Positions 8,425 through 20,265 of a stretch of 64,000 nt of DNA are shown in pieces. A program made the translations under genes and the position numbers. The DNA comes from Symbiodinium natans. Its lineage: Eukaryota > Sar > Dinophyceae > Suessiales > Symbiodiniaceae. Location of the stretch: assembly GCA_905221605.1 (NCBI GenBank), contig CAJNDS010002081.1, forward strand, positions 582,476 through 646,475, given 5' to 3'. Positions within the stretch are counted from its first letter, which is position 1. Every line of letters begins with the position of its first letter. The notes under the pieces are model-generated. The model ran no database searches and was not told where the DNA came from. It was given only the letters and a program-made list of their open reading frames with translations.

Positions 8425-11340
8425 CCCCCCGTACCCTAAACCCTAAACCCTAACAATCTCAGGAGAATGGCTACAGGAACATGGCATCCCTGGGCCTTGA
8501 CATCTTCGACTCCAAGAAGTTCTTTAAGCCGCCATGGCTGCAGCCCTGTAGGGTTTAGGGTTTTAGGGTTTAGGGTTTAGGGTTTAGGGTTTAGGGTTTA
8601 GGGTTTTGGGGCCCCCGTTCTTGTGCGGCGTAGGGAAGACCCTAAGCCCTAAGTCCGACCTTGTAGCCATATCCCAGTAGCGTAAGCCCTGAACTCCAAG
8701 CCCAACCCTGCCATGCAACGCTCAAAGCCTTGAGCCCCAAGCCCCAGGCCCTTCAAAACAAAAATAAGCCCGAACTTACTTAACACCCCAAAGCCTCAAA
8801 ACGCTAAACTCTTGAACCCAAACCCCCGCAACCACACCACCGGGAAGGGGGGGGGGGGGCGGACAAGTCCTGATGATATTCCCATGCATTCATTGTTTAG
8901 GGTTTTAGGATTTAGGGCTTAGCTAGGTTTATGCTGACATGAAAGGAACTTGATGGTCATGACAAATCAGCGGGAGATCGAGATCACACAGTTCGTTTCT
9001 GGATGCATGCGGATGAAAGGCGCTGCTTGCAAAACAGCTTTCATTCACCCTAAACCGCAAACCCCAAACCCCAAACCCCAAACCCCAAACCCTAAACCCT
9101 AAACCCTAAACCCACCAGTTTCTGCACGCTTCCCGCGATGTCGCCCTGTACCAAGCAAGCACTTCCCCTGCTTTGCCAGGCGCTGCCACTGGCCTCTCGT
9201 CTGCACATGGCGCAGAGAGTGCTTGCTGGTGTTCCGCATTACGAAACGCAGAAGCTGCAGCACAATGCCGCTTATTCCAGGTATCGACCTGCACACGCTG
9301 GTGGCTGAGGCGGCACCGACAGGGCTCATACAGGGAGTGTGCCACGAACTGTGTTGCTAGTGTGCTGCTACAGTCATTTTAGCCCGTGAGATCCGCCTTG
9401 CGTGATGGGCATAGCTCGCATGGCGCGCTGTCAATAGAGTATTGAAGCAAGTGGATGGTTCTTTCATTGGTGTGAAAAGGCTCCCTACACATATGGCGAG
9501 CGTGTGCACTCGGCATCCTTGAAATGAGAACCCTACTTCACAAGAGAACACGACATCTTGACGCCACGCACTCGCAAAAGAAACAGCCCTAACCCCAAAC
9601 CCCTAAACCCCAAACCCCTAAACCCCAAACCCTAAACCCTAAACCCCAAACCCAAAATCCTAAACCCCTGAACCCTAAACCCTGAACCCTAAACCCCAAA
9701 CCCTAAACCCTGCAACTCCGCAGATCTCGGCCTTGACACGCCGGCAAGAGCAGCTGCAGGACTCTCCACCTTGGGTCCGCGCCTATTTTCCAGAGGGTCG
9801 AGGGTTTAGGGTTTAGGGTTTAGGGTTTAGGGCCATCCAGAAAGATTTCAACCCCCCCCCCCCCCCGAAATACTACAAGACGTTTTTTTTTTGAACCCAC
9901 CCCCGAAAAGGGTACCCCTACTTTGGGAAATCGCCATTTGGGGCATGGTAACCCTTAACTCTCTTGTATTAATCCTTTTATAGGTTAAGGGGTTTGCTTT
10001 AGGGTATGGTGAGTTATTCTTAGAAAAGATGTGGAGGTTTCAATTTTCCCCCAAGTGAGGGTTTAGGGGGTTTAGGGTTTATAAGAATGTTCAAGGGGTT
10101 TAGGTGGTTTACGTGGTTTGGGTGGTTTAGGATTTAACGAGTTCAGGTGTTTAGGGGGTTTACGTGGTCTTGGGTGGTTTGGGTGGTTTGGATGGTTTAG
10201 GGTCTTTCCCAAGTTTGAAGGGGTCCTTGTCAAGGGGATGAAGGTCGAGCCTGGGAAATGCCCAGCAACGCCTGACATCCCAAACCCCTCGGCCGCTGGC
10301 CCGCCCCAAGCTGGCTTAGGGTTTAAGGTTTAGGGTTTAGGGTTTAGGGTTTAGGCTCTGGGATGCCAAGCTGGTTTCTCGCAGGACATAATCCTGTCGG
10401 TGGTGAAGGATCGCGCGATAAGGCCTTCGCCTTTGCCAGCAGGGCCGATCTAAGTCATGGGGCCCTTCTGGTACCCGAAAAGCCTAGATGAACCCAGATT
10501 TATTAAACCCTAAACCCTAAACCCTAAACCCTAAACCCTAAACCCTAAACCCTAAACCCTAAACCCTAAACCGAAAGACCTGACTGCATGGCTTCGGGTT
10601 TGGTCATTTCCCGAGTTTTCCTTCTTTGGCGGTTTTGCCCGGCCAACGGATTCTTGATCGGGGCTCTTGGAGAGGCTGAAACCCGAGAGAATGTGCTGTT
10701 GGGAGCTTTAGGGAATATGCTATAATCGAGTAGGCCCCCCCCCCCCCCCCCCGCCCCCCTGCGTTGTAGCCCATAAGATCAGCGCCCGTTGGGTCACCTT
10801 TCATGTCAGGGCAGCTGCCCTAAACCCTAAACCCTAAACCCGAAATCCTAAACCCTAAACCCTAAACCCTAAACCCTAAACCCTAAACCCTAAACCCTAA
10901 ACCCTAAACCCTAAACCCTAAAGGGACAGTTCAGGGGCGCAGCTCCATGAGTTCCTGGATGAAGGGGTGTTGGCAGCGTCGGCAGGTCTGGAGATTCTCA
11001 CATATGGCCGGTTCCCTTAAGGGGAGCCCTCAGAATACAAGGCTCCGCATGGCTAATCGGACCCCTAAACCCTAAACCCTAAACCCTAAACCCTAGACCC
11101 TAGACCCTAGACCCTAGACCCTAGACCCTAGACCCTAGACCCTAGACCCTAGACCCTAGACCCTAGACCCTAAACATAAACCCTAACTTAAAGAAGTCTC
11201 TGCAATATTGAATGCAAAAGCCTCTGTCCGTGTGCTTCAGGTCCAGATCAGCTGAGCGGTCTCTTGGTTGAAGACGCGGGGTGGAGTTCGGATGTTGCAC
11301 CCAGCGCGGTAGATAACATGGCCATGTATATAACTGTAGA
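8425..11340. repeat. Mosaic of interstitial telomere-type arrays and unassigned spacers
   Basis: CCCTAAA or TTTAGGG blocks occur at about 8425-8452 (C-strand), 8549-8610 (G-strand), 9048-9112 and 9590-9712 (C-strand with CCCCAAA variants), 9800-9832 and 10317-10355 (G-strand), 10504-10572 and 10818-10921 (C-strand, roughly 9 and 14 units) and 11064-11170. Between them are 150-450 bp spacers with no supported gene, plus poly-C or poly-G tracts near 8846, 9849 and 10735. A degenerate G-strand region (10060-10210) has GGTTT-rich steps. Orientation flips repeatedly, which is not expected of a single eroded chromosome end. Confidence 0.85.
11091..11167. repeat. Homogeneous CCCTAGA variant array, 11 units
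   Basis: Eleven uninterrupted copies of the single-base variant CCCTAGA directly follow canonical CCCTAAA units (11064-11090). All units share the same change, so the block arose by local amplification rather than by independent mutations. Confidence 0.9.
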
Positions 11341-11357
11341 GTGAAACCCTGTTATAT

Positions 11358-11525
11358 GTGTATATATATATACCCATATGGTATATCTATGTACTTATTT
11401 GCTTATTTGTATTATATAGTAGTACACGTATAGGTATGTATATATATATATATATATATATGCACATGTGTATATATAGACATACATCTATATATATACA
11501 CATATATATATATATATACATATAC
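11358..11525. repeat. (TA)n-rich microsatellite
   Basis: Interrupted TATA/TACA dinucleotide runs, interspersed with catatg- and acat-type steps. The open frame across it is an artefact of the repeat. Confidence 0.85.
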
Positions 11526-12643
11526 ATTCTAGATATATCATCCCTAAGCCCTGATAGGATTCATAGGCTTTATAGCAACAGGGTTCACAAGGTCGTATAG
11601 GGCTTCGAAGGGCTTAGGGTGGGAAACCCTAAATCCGAAAACGCTGCAGGCTGCGCGTGATAGCAGGGACCCCACCAGAGAGCATCATGAAGAATCACCC
11701 CTGGCATAATTGTCTGGAACCCCCCCTCCATGTAGGTATTTCCCGAAACGGGGAATCCCCTTATGTACCCCCTCAGTTAGCTATAAATCCTTGTGAAAGG
11801 AATCACCAAACGGCGGTACCCTTCGTGGGGAACCGCCCCCAATGTTGCTGACCGCAGCTCAGCATAAGGAAGATGTCGACGCCTATGTCACAGGCCACTG
11901 AGGGTCGGACTTAGTGCTCCCAATAGCACTTACTAGCATGAGGGTTGAGGGTCTGGGGTTCAGGGTTTAGGGTTTAGGGTTTAGGGTTTAGGGTTTCGGG
12001 AATATATGGTTCCTATACCTCAAGGGTCTGTATCGGGACCTTTGGGGAGTTTCAACCGTCCCAGTCTTGCCCTGATTGACAGCACACCTCAACATCCCCC
12101 CCCCCCACACCTCCGAGACTACCACGACCCCCCCCTCCCTTCCTAGCGCGCGTCAGGGGATTAGAGGGGGTGCCTTAGGATGAGGACATCTTGCTGTTTG
12201 GGGGGTCTATGTTTAGAGGTCCCTTGTTTTCGGAAACCCCCCATGTGACGCCGGCTTGTGCTGGTCGCAGCTCATCCTTCTGTTGTTTAAAGGGCTGCCC
12301 TTGTCATGCTTGCGCAACGATCAGGGACAGACGCCGCCAACGATCTTCACTTCGCACTGTCACAGCAATGCGTCGCTGTCGGAGAGGACTGGTCCGCGGG
12401 AGTGTCTGAGCTTTCTTTCTGGCTCAGGGAGTCCAGAATGTAACTCCCTGCTGTTCAGGTTCGGACTGCATGTGTTGGATCACTCTGGGGAGGCAAGTCC
12501 ATGATGCTATGTAAGTTAGGGGCATGGTGGGCTTGTCCCCTGCCCTAAGAAGCAGACTGAACTCTTCTGCTGATCTTGCCAAGTTCCGTCGAGCTTCGGA
12601 GAAATACCCCCCCCCCCCCGACAAAGGAATATACTCAAATGTT

Positions 12644-12720
12644 GGGATGTTCCCCCTTTTCCTAACTGTCCTTAATAGGTATTATAGTACCCCCCCCCCC
12701 CCCCCCACTATCATCCCACT
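12644..12720 (+). mobile_element. Partial copy of GGGATGTTCCCCC foldback family
   Basis: It starts GGGATGTTCCCCCTTTT and continues with a ...TAACTGTCCTTAATAGG-like arm, then TATTATAGTACC running into poly-C. It matches the left arm of the complete copy at 40598-40717. The right arm is lost or replaced by the poly-C tract. Confidence 0.55.
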
Positions 12721-13887
12721 CAAATGCCCAAGTTCGTATAACCGTATAACCGGGACTTTCGGTGACCTTAGTGCTTTAATCTTGGGGACTGGGTCGGTAA
12801 CCTTTACCCTGGATATGCAGAATCCGACCATCTATGAAGGTTAACCTGTTTTGGGCCAGGGTACTCAGCCCCTAAGCAGTTCATATAACAAGGGCCCTGG
12901 TTTAAAGTATAATAACCCTTTCACAAAGAGGAATTAGTCTCTCCGAGTTGCCAGAGTTTGCTCGGTTTAGGGCTTAGGGTTTAGGGTTTAGGGTTTAGGG
13001 TTTAGGGTTTAGGGTTTAGGGTTTAGGGTTTAGGGTTTAGGGTTTAGGGTTTAGGGTTTAGGGTCCGCATTGGGGATGGTGGTCTAAGTTGAATCTATCT
13101 GTTTTTGGATTCGGAGCTTTCAGGAATGGACTAGAACAATGATCTCAACAGAGCCGATGATTTAGATCAGCGCCTCCGCTTTTGTGAGGGTTTAGGGTTT
13201 AGGGTTAGGGTTTAGGGTTTAGGGCTTTGGGTTGCAGGAGCAACAGCCAGACCTTGGCAGCCGCGATTCCCTCAGAAGGACCAGCGTATGTTGAGACTAC
13301 TGGCATTTGAGAGTGTCGGATTGGGTTGAGGGTTTAGGGTTTAGGGTTTAGGGTTTAGGGTTTAGGGCCGAATCATCCGGTAGGTTCCCTACATCGTTGT
13401 CCCTTGTGGGTTTCGGGTTTTGTTGGGGTGCAGGGGGCGGTTTGTTTCCAACCATTAGGTTCAATTCCACGTGGGTATACAGGTGGAGCTAAGCTTTGCA
13501 GACTCCCAACACGGATGGGTCTTTTTGTGCGGTTCATGGCTTTGCTGAGTGCGGTGTGTTCCCCTAGGAAGTATGGTGAAGAGGTTGGACGTCCTTGTCG
13601 GGATAACCCCTAAGAATGATAAGTTCTATCTTCCAATCAACCCTGAACTTAGGGTTTAGGTTTCTGCGAGTTTAGGGTTTTAGGTTGCGTTGCGGGCGTT
13701 ATGCATCGTTTTCCGATGAGGGATGAGTGCGATGGGTCCACGGTGATGTGCCGTACAGTGCCGTATTGTAGTGTCAATCTTGTCATTGCCGGGTTTCCGA
13801 AATTAGGGGTGCCTTCTTGGGGTCCTTATTATGAGGGAATCCTACTTTTTTGAGGTCTATATGAGGGGTCCGTTATGTTTGTAAACC

Positions 13888-14000
13888 CCATGTGGGCGGT
13901 TGTCAAACTTATGATCCCTTTTGGGGTACCCAAAATATTAGGTGCCGTATTCCAGTAGGGATCCAAAAAGGGACCATAATTTTGACAACCACCCATGTGG
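13888..14000. mobile_element. Foldback element with CATGTGGG / CCCATGTGG ends
   Basis: The left arm, about 13888-13922 (CATGTGGGCGGTTGTCAAAC, then a TTATGATCCCTTTT type), is matched in reverse at about 13965-14000 (AAAAAGGGACCATAATTTTG, then ACAACCACCCATGTGG type). Arms are about 35 bp and imperfect. Right-arm-like fragments recur near 21300 and 59205. There is no coding capacity, so this is a MITE or foldback by structure. Confidence 0.6.
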
Positions 14001-14381
14001 CACCCACGTATGCTTAATGTTTTCGCCAGGCGGGGTCGGCGCGAGTGGCAAGGGCATCGATGCCACGCCATCGAAGCCTCTGCGCGCAGGATCGATGTTG
14101 TCCTGTTGGTTTCGGGTTTAGGATTTAGGGTTTAGGGTTTAGGGTTTAGGGTTTCGGGTTTAGGGTTTAGGGTTTAGGGTTGTTCTCGTGACACGCTGTT
14201 GTACATCCGATGGCTTGGGGATGTCGGATTGCCACACCCCTCGAGCAGATGCATGTCTCCGAAAACATAGACACGAAGCAGGCGGAGCATACTTGACGCC
14301 AAATAGACACATGACGTAGCGAAAGTTTAATGGAGCCTGAAGCCTAGAGCCGCTACAGCCGGTGACGTTTGTGACTCGAGA

Positions 14382-14575
14382 GATACCAGGATGGGCTATT
14401 ATGCCTTAGAATCCCCAGAATGAACCCTATAAAGGGCCTCAACTGTTAAGGGATTACAGGGCATAACAGGGCCTTTTAAGGTAATCAAAGGGTATAACAG
14501 GGCCTTTTAAGGGATTCTAGGGAATAACAGGGCCTTTTAAGGGAACTATAGGGCATAGTAGCCCATCCTGGTATC
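14382..14575. mobile_element. MITE-like element, 194 bp, ~24-bp terminal inverted repeats
   Basis: The ends are GATACCAGGATGGGCTA... and ...TAGCCCATCCTGGTATC, near-perfect inverses over about 24 bp. The inside carries three and a half direct repeats of 30-31 bp (units beginning near 14447, 14477, 14508 and 14538) with the core AACAGGGCCTTTTAAGG. A half copy with the same right end lies at about 43652-43712. No clear target-site duplication is visible. Confidence 0.75.
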
Positions 14576-14689
14576 GTGAGGCGGTCTGCGCCACTCACCG
14601 TCCCAGATCAGTGGGGTTTCAGATGGCCCGGGAGCCCAACTTGCACTGAAGCTGTGCTCACGGGTTCGGAGTTATGAAGTTGGAAAGTA

Positions 14690-14763
14690 GGTATATATAT
14701 ATATATAGATATATATATATATAGATATAGATATATATATAATATATATATATATATATACAT
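14690..14763. repeat. (TA)n microsatellite
   Basis: Tracts of TATATA with GATA steps, followed closely by a CATATGGTGCAG spacer and a poly-G run at about 14786. Confidence 0.85.
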
Positions 14764-14789
14764 ATGGTGCAGTTTTGCCCCAGTGGGGG

Positions 14790-15000
14790 GGGAGTTTAGG
14801 ATTTAGGGTTTAGAGGTTTGGGGCTTTAGTGCCTTAGGGTTCAAGGTTTTAGGGCTTAGGGTTATCGAAGTTTTCTGGATTTTGCCTAGGGTTTTACTGG
14901 GTTTTAAGGGTTTGTTTAGGGTTGCAAGTTTTTAGTGTGTTGGGTTTTAGGGTTTAGGGTACAGGGTTTAGGGTTTGTGTGAGGGTTTTGGGTATAGGGG
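14790..15000. repeat. Degenerate TTTAGGG-type region
   Basis: Diverged G-strand repeats (TTTAGGA, TTTTAGGG, CTTAGGG, TTCAAGG steps) with few canonical units; clearly older than the perfect arrays elsewhere. Confidence 0.7.
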
Positions 15001-15062
15001 TGGGGGGTGGTAGGGGGGCGGAGAAACCGGCGATACGGCGACACGGAACCTAACAAAAAAAC

Positions 15063-15107
15063 ATATATATATATATATAGTATATATATGCTCCCCCCCC
15101 CCCCCCC
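15063..15107 (+). repeat. (TA)n followed by poly-C: composite short repeat
   Basis: TATATA...TATATATGCTC is followed by 14 or more C and then CATG. The same order recurs at 36945-37010 and, reverse-complemented, at 17645-17680 and 39905-39995. Confidence 0.6.
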
Positions 15108-15289
15108 ATGCGCCCACGCTTCAGCATGGTTTCCAGACAAAAACACCACGTTCCGCCACCCGCGGTGGTTTTTAAAGCGGGGAGGAACTCCCATAAAACT
15201 CCAGCAGAAGTGACCTGAACAATTTGCTCGAGATTGTGGATTGCATGCTATGAATTTAAATAGAAATCCTATGCATGTGAATAGCGTTC

Positions 15290-16090
15290 CTATCAAATTA
15301 AATTGGGTTCATAGGATTCATCTTGTTTCAATAGGAATCCCATAAAAATGAAAGGGAAACCCATGAATAGGAATGAGAACCCTTATTTCTATTAAATTCT
15401 ATGGGAACCCTATTCAAATGACAGAATCCTATTTAAAATTGATAGGAATCATATTACATTTGTAGGAGCCTTATTAAAATAATTCGGCAAACTATGGAAA
15501 TGTATTGGGATCTTATACGCAGAAAAACAGGAATCCTCTATTTCAACCCATAGGAACCCTAGAAAAAGTAGAACCGAATTATACTTGATAGCAATCCTAA
15601 TAAACTAAAGGGCCCCTACTAAAATTAATAGGAACCAATGGGACTCCTATAAAAAACAAGTGTGAACCCCTAATAGTAGGAATCCTACTAAAATTAATAT
15701 GAGCCTAAACCAATCGGTATCCCTTTCAAACGAATGAGATCCCTATTAAATTAATACGAATCCCATTAACATGAATAAGCATCTGATTAAACTTGACAGG
15801 AATTTGATTTCATTAGTAGGAGCCTTATTAAAAGAATTAGGAACCCTATGAAACTTTATTGGAATCCTATAAAAATAAATAGGAATCCTCTATTGACTTC
15901 ATAGGAATCCTGCCAATATTTTTTCGGAACCGGTGAAAGTTAATAGGAAGCCTATGAAAATGAATAGGAACCCTTACCAAATTGAAAAGAACCGGTTATA
16001 ATTCATAGGAATCCTTTTAAAATGAGAAGGAACGTTGCTAAATGAATAGGAACCAATCGGACTCCTGTATAAAATAATATGAATCGGCTT
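15290..16090. repeat. AT-rich degenerate minisatellite (AATAGGAATCCTATTAAAA type)
   Basis: About 800 bp built from diverged ~20-bp steps around ATAGGAATCCTAT, itself a near-palindrome, joined by AAAATTAA/AAATGAAT linkers. Base composition changes abruptly from the GC-richer spacer before it. There is no gene. Confidence 0.75.
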
Positions 16091-16094
16091 AAAA

Positions 16095-17520
16095 GATTGG
16101 TTTTTGTTGGACAGTACAGCGTTTTTGCAGTCCCAGGCCTCGAAAGTGCTGTACTGTCCCAAAAAAACCAATCTTTTCAAGGCAAAAAGTGCAAAAATGC
16201 TGTACTGTCCGAAAAAAACCAAAAAAACCAAAGTTTGGAGACCTTGGGCTCCTTCAGGGCCTGGAGGTCTCCAAACTTTGGTTATTTTTGGTTTTTTTGG
16301 GACAGTACGGCATTTTTGCTTGTTTTGGCTTACAAAGATTGGTTTTTTTGGCGTTTTTTGCAGTCCCAGGCCTCGAAAGTGCTGTACTGTCCCAAAAAAA
16401 CAAATCGTTTTAAGGCAAAAAGTGCAAAAAGGCTGTACTGTCCCAAAAAAACCAAAAAAAGCAAAGTTTGGAGACCTTGGGCTCCTCCAGTGCCTGGAGG
16501 TCTCCAAACTTTGGTTTTTGGTTTTTTTTGGGACAGTACGGCATTTTTGCTTGTTTTGGCTTACAAAGATTGCTTTTTTTGGGACAGTACAGCGTTTTTG
16601 CAGTCCCAGGCCTCGAAAGTGCTGTACTGTCCCAAAAAAACCAATCTTTTTAAGGCAAAAAGTGCAAAAATGCTGTACTGTCCGAAAAAAACCAAAAAAC
16701 CAAAGTTTGGAGACCTTGGGCTCCTCCAGGGCCTGGAGGTCTCCAAACTTTGGTTTTTTTGGTTTTTTTTGGGACAGTACGGCATTTTTGCTTGTTTTTG
16801 CTTAAAAGATTGGTTTTTTTGGGACAGTACAGCGTTTTTGCAGTCCCAGGCCTCGAAAGTGCTGTACTGTCCCAAAAAAAGACAATCTTTTCAAGGCAAA
16901 AAGTGCAAAAATGCTGTACTGTCCCAAAAAAACCAAAAAAACCAAAGTTTGGAGACCTTGGGCTCCTCCAGGGCCTGGAGGTCTCCAAACTTTGGTTTTT
17001 TTGGTTTTTTTGGGCCAGTACGGCATTTTTGCTTGTTTTTGCTTAAAAGATTGGTTTTTTTGGGACAGTACAGCGTTTTTGCAGTCCCAGGCCTCGAAAG
17101 TGCTGTACTGTCCCAAAAAAACCAATCTTTTTAAGGCAAAAAAGTGCAAAAATGCTGTACTGTCCCAAAAAAACCAAAAAACCAAAGTTTGGAGACCTTG
17201 GGCTCCTCCAGGGCCTGGAGGTCTCCAAACTTTGGTTTTTTTGGTTTTTTTGGGACAGTACGGCATTTTTGCTTGTTTTTGCTTAAAAAGATTGTTTTTT
17301 TTTGACAGTACAGCGTTTTTGCAATCTTTTTAAGGCAAAAAGTGCAAAAATGCTGTACTGTCCCAAAAAAACCAAAAAAAACAAAGTTTGGAGACCTTGG
17401 GCTCCTCCAGGGCCTGGAGGTCTCCAAACTTTGGAAATTTTGGTTTTTTTGGGACAGTACCGCATTTTTGCTTGTTTTTGCTTAAAAAGATTGGTTTTTT
17501 TGTGACAGTACAGCGTTTTT
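16095..17520. repeat. ~240-bp satellite of nested inverted repeats, six to seven units
   Basis: Units begin (GATTGGTTTTTT-like) near 16095, 16337, 16568, 16808, 17049, 17290 and 17489, giving a mostly 231-242 bp period. Each full unit contains foldback A, GGGACAGTACAGCG ... CTGTACTGTCCC around a GCAGTCCCAGGCCTCGAAAG loop. It also contains foldback B with arms of ~54 bp (GCTGTACTGTCCC, A/C-rich linker, CCAAAGTTTGGAGACC, then the reverse) around a loop with CTCCAGGGCCTGGAG. The second unit has lost most of A; the sixth lacks the A loop. Because 240 is a multiple of 3, long spurious ORFs occur on both strands (up to 351 aa); these are not annotated as genes. Confidence 0.92.
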
Positions 17521-17837
17521 GCTCTTCTGGGCCTAAAACATTGGTACAGTAGAGCGCTTTCGTGCTCGCTGCCCTCGGAGGCTTCGAAATCCTAAGCCTC
17601 TAAACCCTACCATGGCACCTGAGAGGAAAAAGTGTGGGCATATGGGGGGGGGGTACCATACATATATATATATAAATCTTTGTTTTTTTCAAATTTATTT
17701 GTTTATGTATCAAAGCTTTATTATTAAATATGTAGTTCGAATACGTTCGGGTTCAGGGTTTACAGGGTTCTCAGACTCTTTTTGGTGTGGCCCGCTTAAG
17801 TCAGGGCATTCATCGCATACACAACACTTTTTTCTAG
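17521..17837. other. Unassigned spacer with poly-G and (TA)n
   Basis: It holds the tail of the last satellite unit, a poly-G run near 17646, a short (TA)n tract near 17665 and unique AT-rich sequence. No supported gene. Confidence 0.6.
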
Positions 17838-18113
17838 ACCCTAAACCCTAAACCCTAAACCCTAAACCCTAAACCCTAAACCCTAAACCCTAAACCCTAA
17901 ACCCTAAACCCTAAACCCTAAACCCTAAACCCTACCCTAAACCCTAAACCCTAAACCCTAAACCCTAAACCCTAAACCCTAAACCCTAAACCCTAAACCC
18001 TAAACCCTAAACCCTAAACCCTAAACCCTAAACCCTAAACCCTAAACCCTAAACCCTAAACCCTAAACCCTAAACCCTAAACCCTAAACCCTAAACCCTA
18101 AACCCTAAACCCT
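17838..18113. repeat. Longest CCCTAAA array, ~39 units
   Basis: About 275 bp of nearly perfect CCCTAAA in the C-strand orientation, interrupted once near 17932 (CCCTACCCTAAA, loss of AAA). It is the longest homogeneous telomere-type block in the window. Confidence 0.95.
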
Positions 18114-18250
18114 TCTCCTTGGGCTTGCCCAGGCTTCCTCGACTCGGTCCTTCCCCGAGGGGAGGAGGACAGGGCGGCCTTGTTCAGACTCGGCTCTTGC
18201 GATGTTTGGGGTTTAGGGTTTAGGGTTTAGGGTTTAGGGTAGGGGTAAAA

Positions 18251-18306
18251 GTACCCCTTCTGATAATCTTTATTGAGGACTGTTACAAAAAAAGGGTGAA
18301 CATCCC
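18251..18306 (-). mobile_element. Partial copy of GGGATGTTCCCCC foldback family (right arm)
   Basis: The sequence GTACCCCTTCTGATAATC, TTTATTGAGGACTG and GGGTGAACATCCC corresponds to the right arm of the 40598-40717 copy, diverged. Confidence 0.5.
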
Positions 18307-20265
18307 AACCCGGCTCCGTGCATGCACCTCTGTGGAGCATGTGAAGCTCTAAGGTTTTGGGCGTTTAGGGTTCAAGGTTTGGGGTTTAGGGTTTAGGGTT
18401 TAGGGTTTAGGGCAAAAGAACAACGCGGATTGGTTTTCATGTGGGCTTTTTGGGGTCCCATTATGCATATGGGCCCCCTTACCCCGTGCCAAAGGGCTGC
18501 CGGAATGTGAGGTATGTAAGCCGGATATAACATGGAAGCTTTCCGAAAGTTCGGGGCACCCACATTGCGGACCACTTTTCGTACTTTGGGGCACACCAGG
18601 TGGAACCACCCTTTCAGGAAACACCCTCAACCCTGAACCCTGAACCCTGAACTACTCAGATTCTCTCGCTCGTGGCTCCAGGAGGCTGGCGAAAAGCGGT
18701 TCAAGCTGCAAATCTGAGGCGCCAAGCGTCGATGCCATGGAAGAGTGGACCTGGGTTTAGGGTTTAGGGTTGAGGGTTTGGGGTTTAGGGTTGAGGGTTT
18801 AGGGTTTAGGGCTGAGGGTTAAGGGTGTTGGTCATGTTTTGAATCCTCGATGTCCATGTCCAACAAGGACTGCCTCCCCAAATTTTCTCGATAATGACAG
18901 GTGCGCAGCGGCCGTAGCCCAAAGGGTGGCAGCTGGGCGACTTCCTTCTTTTCAGCGTCTCGTGGTACAGGAGCTCGCCACCCCCCATGGACTCCATCAA
19001 GGACGACATGGGGAGTGTGCACTGTGCTGCAACCATCATCTCAGGTACTAACAAGCCGACAGCACCTGACGTTGTCTCAAGAAAGAGCGTCATCATCACG
19101 CATTCTGACAGATGTGCACTTACCCAGGGCGCTTGACTGGGTTTCGTTTCTGATGCCGTCCTGAGGCAACGTCGGGGTGCGAATATCAAATGATAGCAGC
19201 CATTGCGTTTCTGAAGCTGATGTGCAGGGAGCCTCAACCCGAATCCCCCAAACGACAGGGGAATTGCATACTACGGGCCATGTCGGGTCTGCAGTAGTCC
19301 CAACGCGTACATCCGGTTTAGGGTTTAGGGTTTAGGGCCTAGGGCCCACCCCCAAAAATTGCAAGAGCTGAAAACATCTCTTCACATCAGCCCGCTCGAC
19401 CTTCCTCAAGGGAGCGAGGGATGCAGACCAGCGGTGTCAGCATCACATGGGGGGCGGGGGTTTCCGAAGATTTGGGGTCCTGGTTGAAGGAAACTGCTAC
19501 CCTAAACCCTAGCCCTAAACCCTAGCCCTAAACCCTAGCCCTAAACCCCAAACCATGTTGGAAACCTCCACATGCCAAAGGCAAGGAGGTGGAGCATGGC
19601 AAGGCAGCCAGAACCAATCTCTGCCCAAAGCATCCAAAATCTGTTGGGCGTTGAGGGCGCTTTGCTTGCAGGACTTGCCATGACCCAGGGTTTAGGGTTT
19701 AGGGTTTAGGGTTAGGGTTTAGGGTTTGGGGTTTAGGGTTTGGGGTTTAGGGTTTAGGGTTTAGGTTTAGGGTTTAGGGTGTAGGGTTTAGGGTTTAGGG
19801 TTTAGTGTTAGGAGATCCTTCAAGCTTGTCTCTGTATGGCATGTTTTCGCTAGTACATCATGCCTTGCACAGCGTTTCAAGTGGCAGAGCTGGTGCTGTG
19901 CCTCTGAAAACCTGTTATGATAAATGCTGATGCTCGTATAGATCGTGCTTCTAATGATACTGCACTTCTCAGTAATTGAGAACCACTACGAAGTAATGTT
20001 CCAAGTGGAATCCTTTTGTACTTCCCCCCACCCCCCCCCGCCCCAATACTAAGTATTCACACTATAATGCGCCTATGATTGCTATGATTATGTGCTTATG
20101 AACCTCCAACAAGTCTTCCAATGGGGATTACCATCTTTCATTTTTGTGGGGCTTCTTCAGCAAATCGTAGATGAACAGCTCTAACTGCTCTAAACAACCC
20201 TAATATTGGAAGTACTTTGGGAACCCCCCCCCCCCCCCCCCGCCCTGAAACAGCATTGTAAACAG

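Larger units (their letters stand above)
11526..14381. repeat. Telomere-type mosaic with unassigned spacers
   Basis: G-strand blocks lie at about 11960-11997, 12964-13063 (about 14 units), 13188-13232, 13329-13368 and 14108-14183. Poly-C tracts occur near 12098, 12608-12619 and 12691-12707. Spacers 11640-11950, 12000-12960, 13370-13640 and 13680-14100 hold no supported gene. Two foldback-type elements in this stretch are listed separately. Confidence 0.8.

Noticed and set aside
16079-17134. 351-codon plus-strand ORF and several minus-strand ORFs in the 16-17.5 kb satellite
   Set aside because: The peptide repeats because the 240-bp unit is divisible by three; open frames exist on both strands and no domain is present.
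16095-17520. CRISPR-like array
   Set aside because: No short constant repeat with unique spacers; the units are whole-length satellite monomers in a eukaryotic context.
17838-18113. True chromosome end
   Set aside because: Unique sequence continues on both sides and polarity is mixed around it; it is interstitial.
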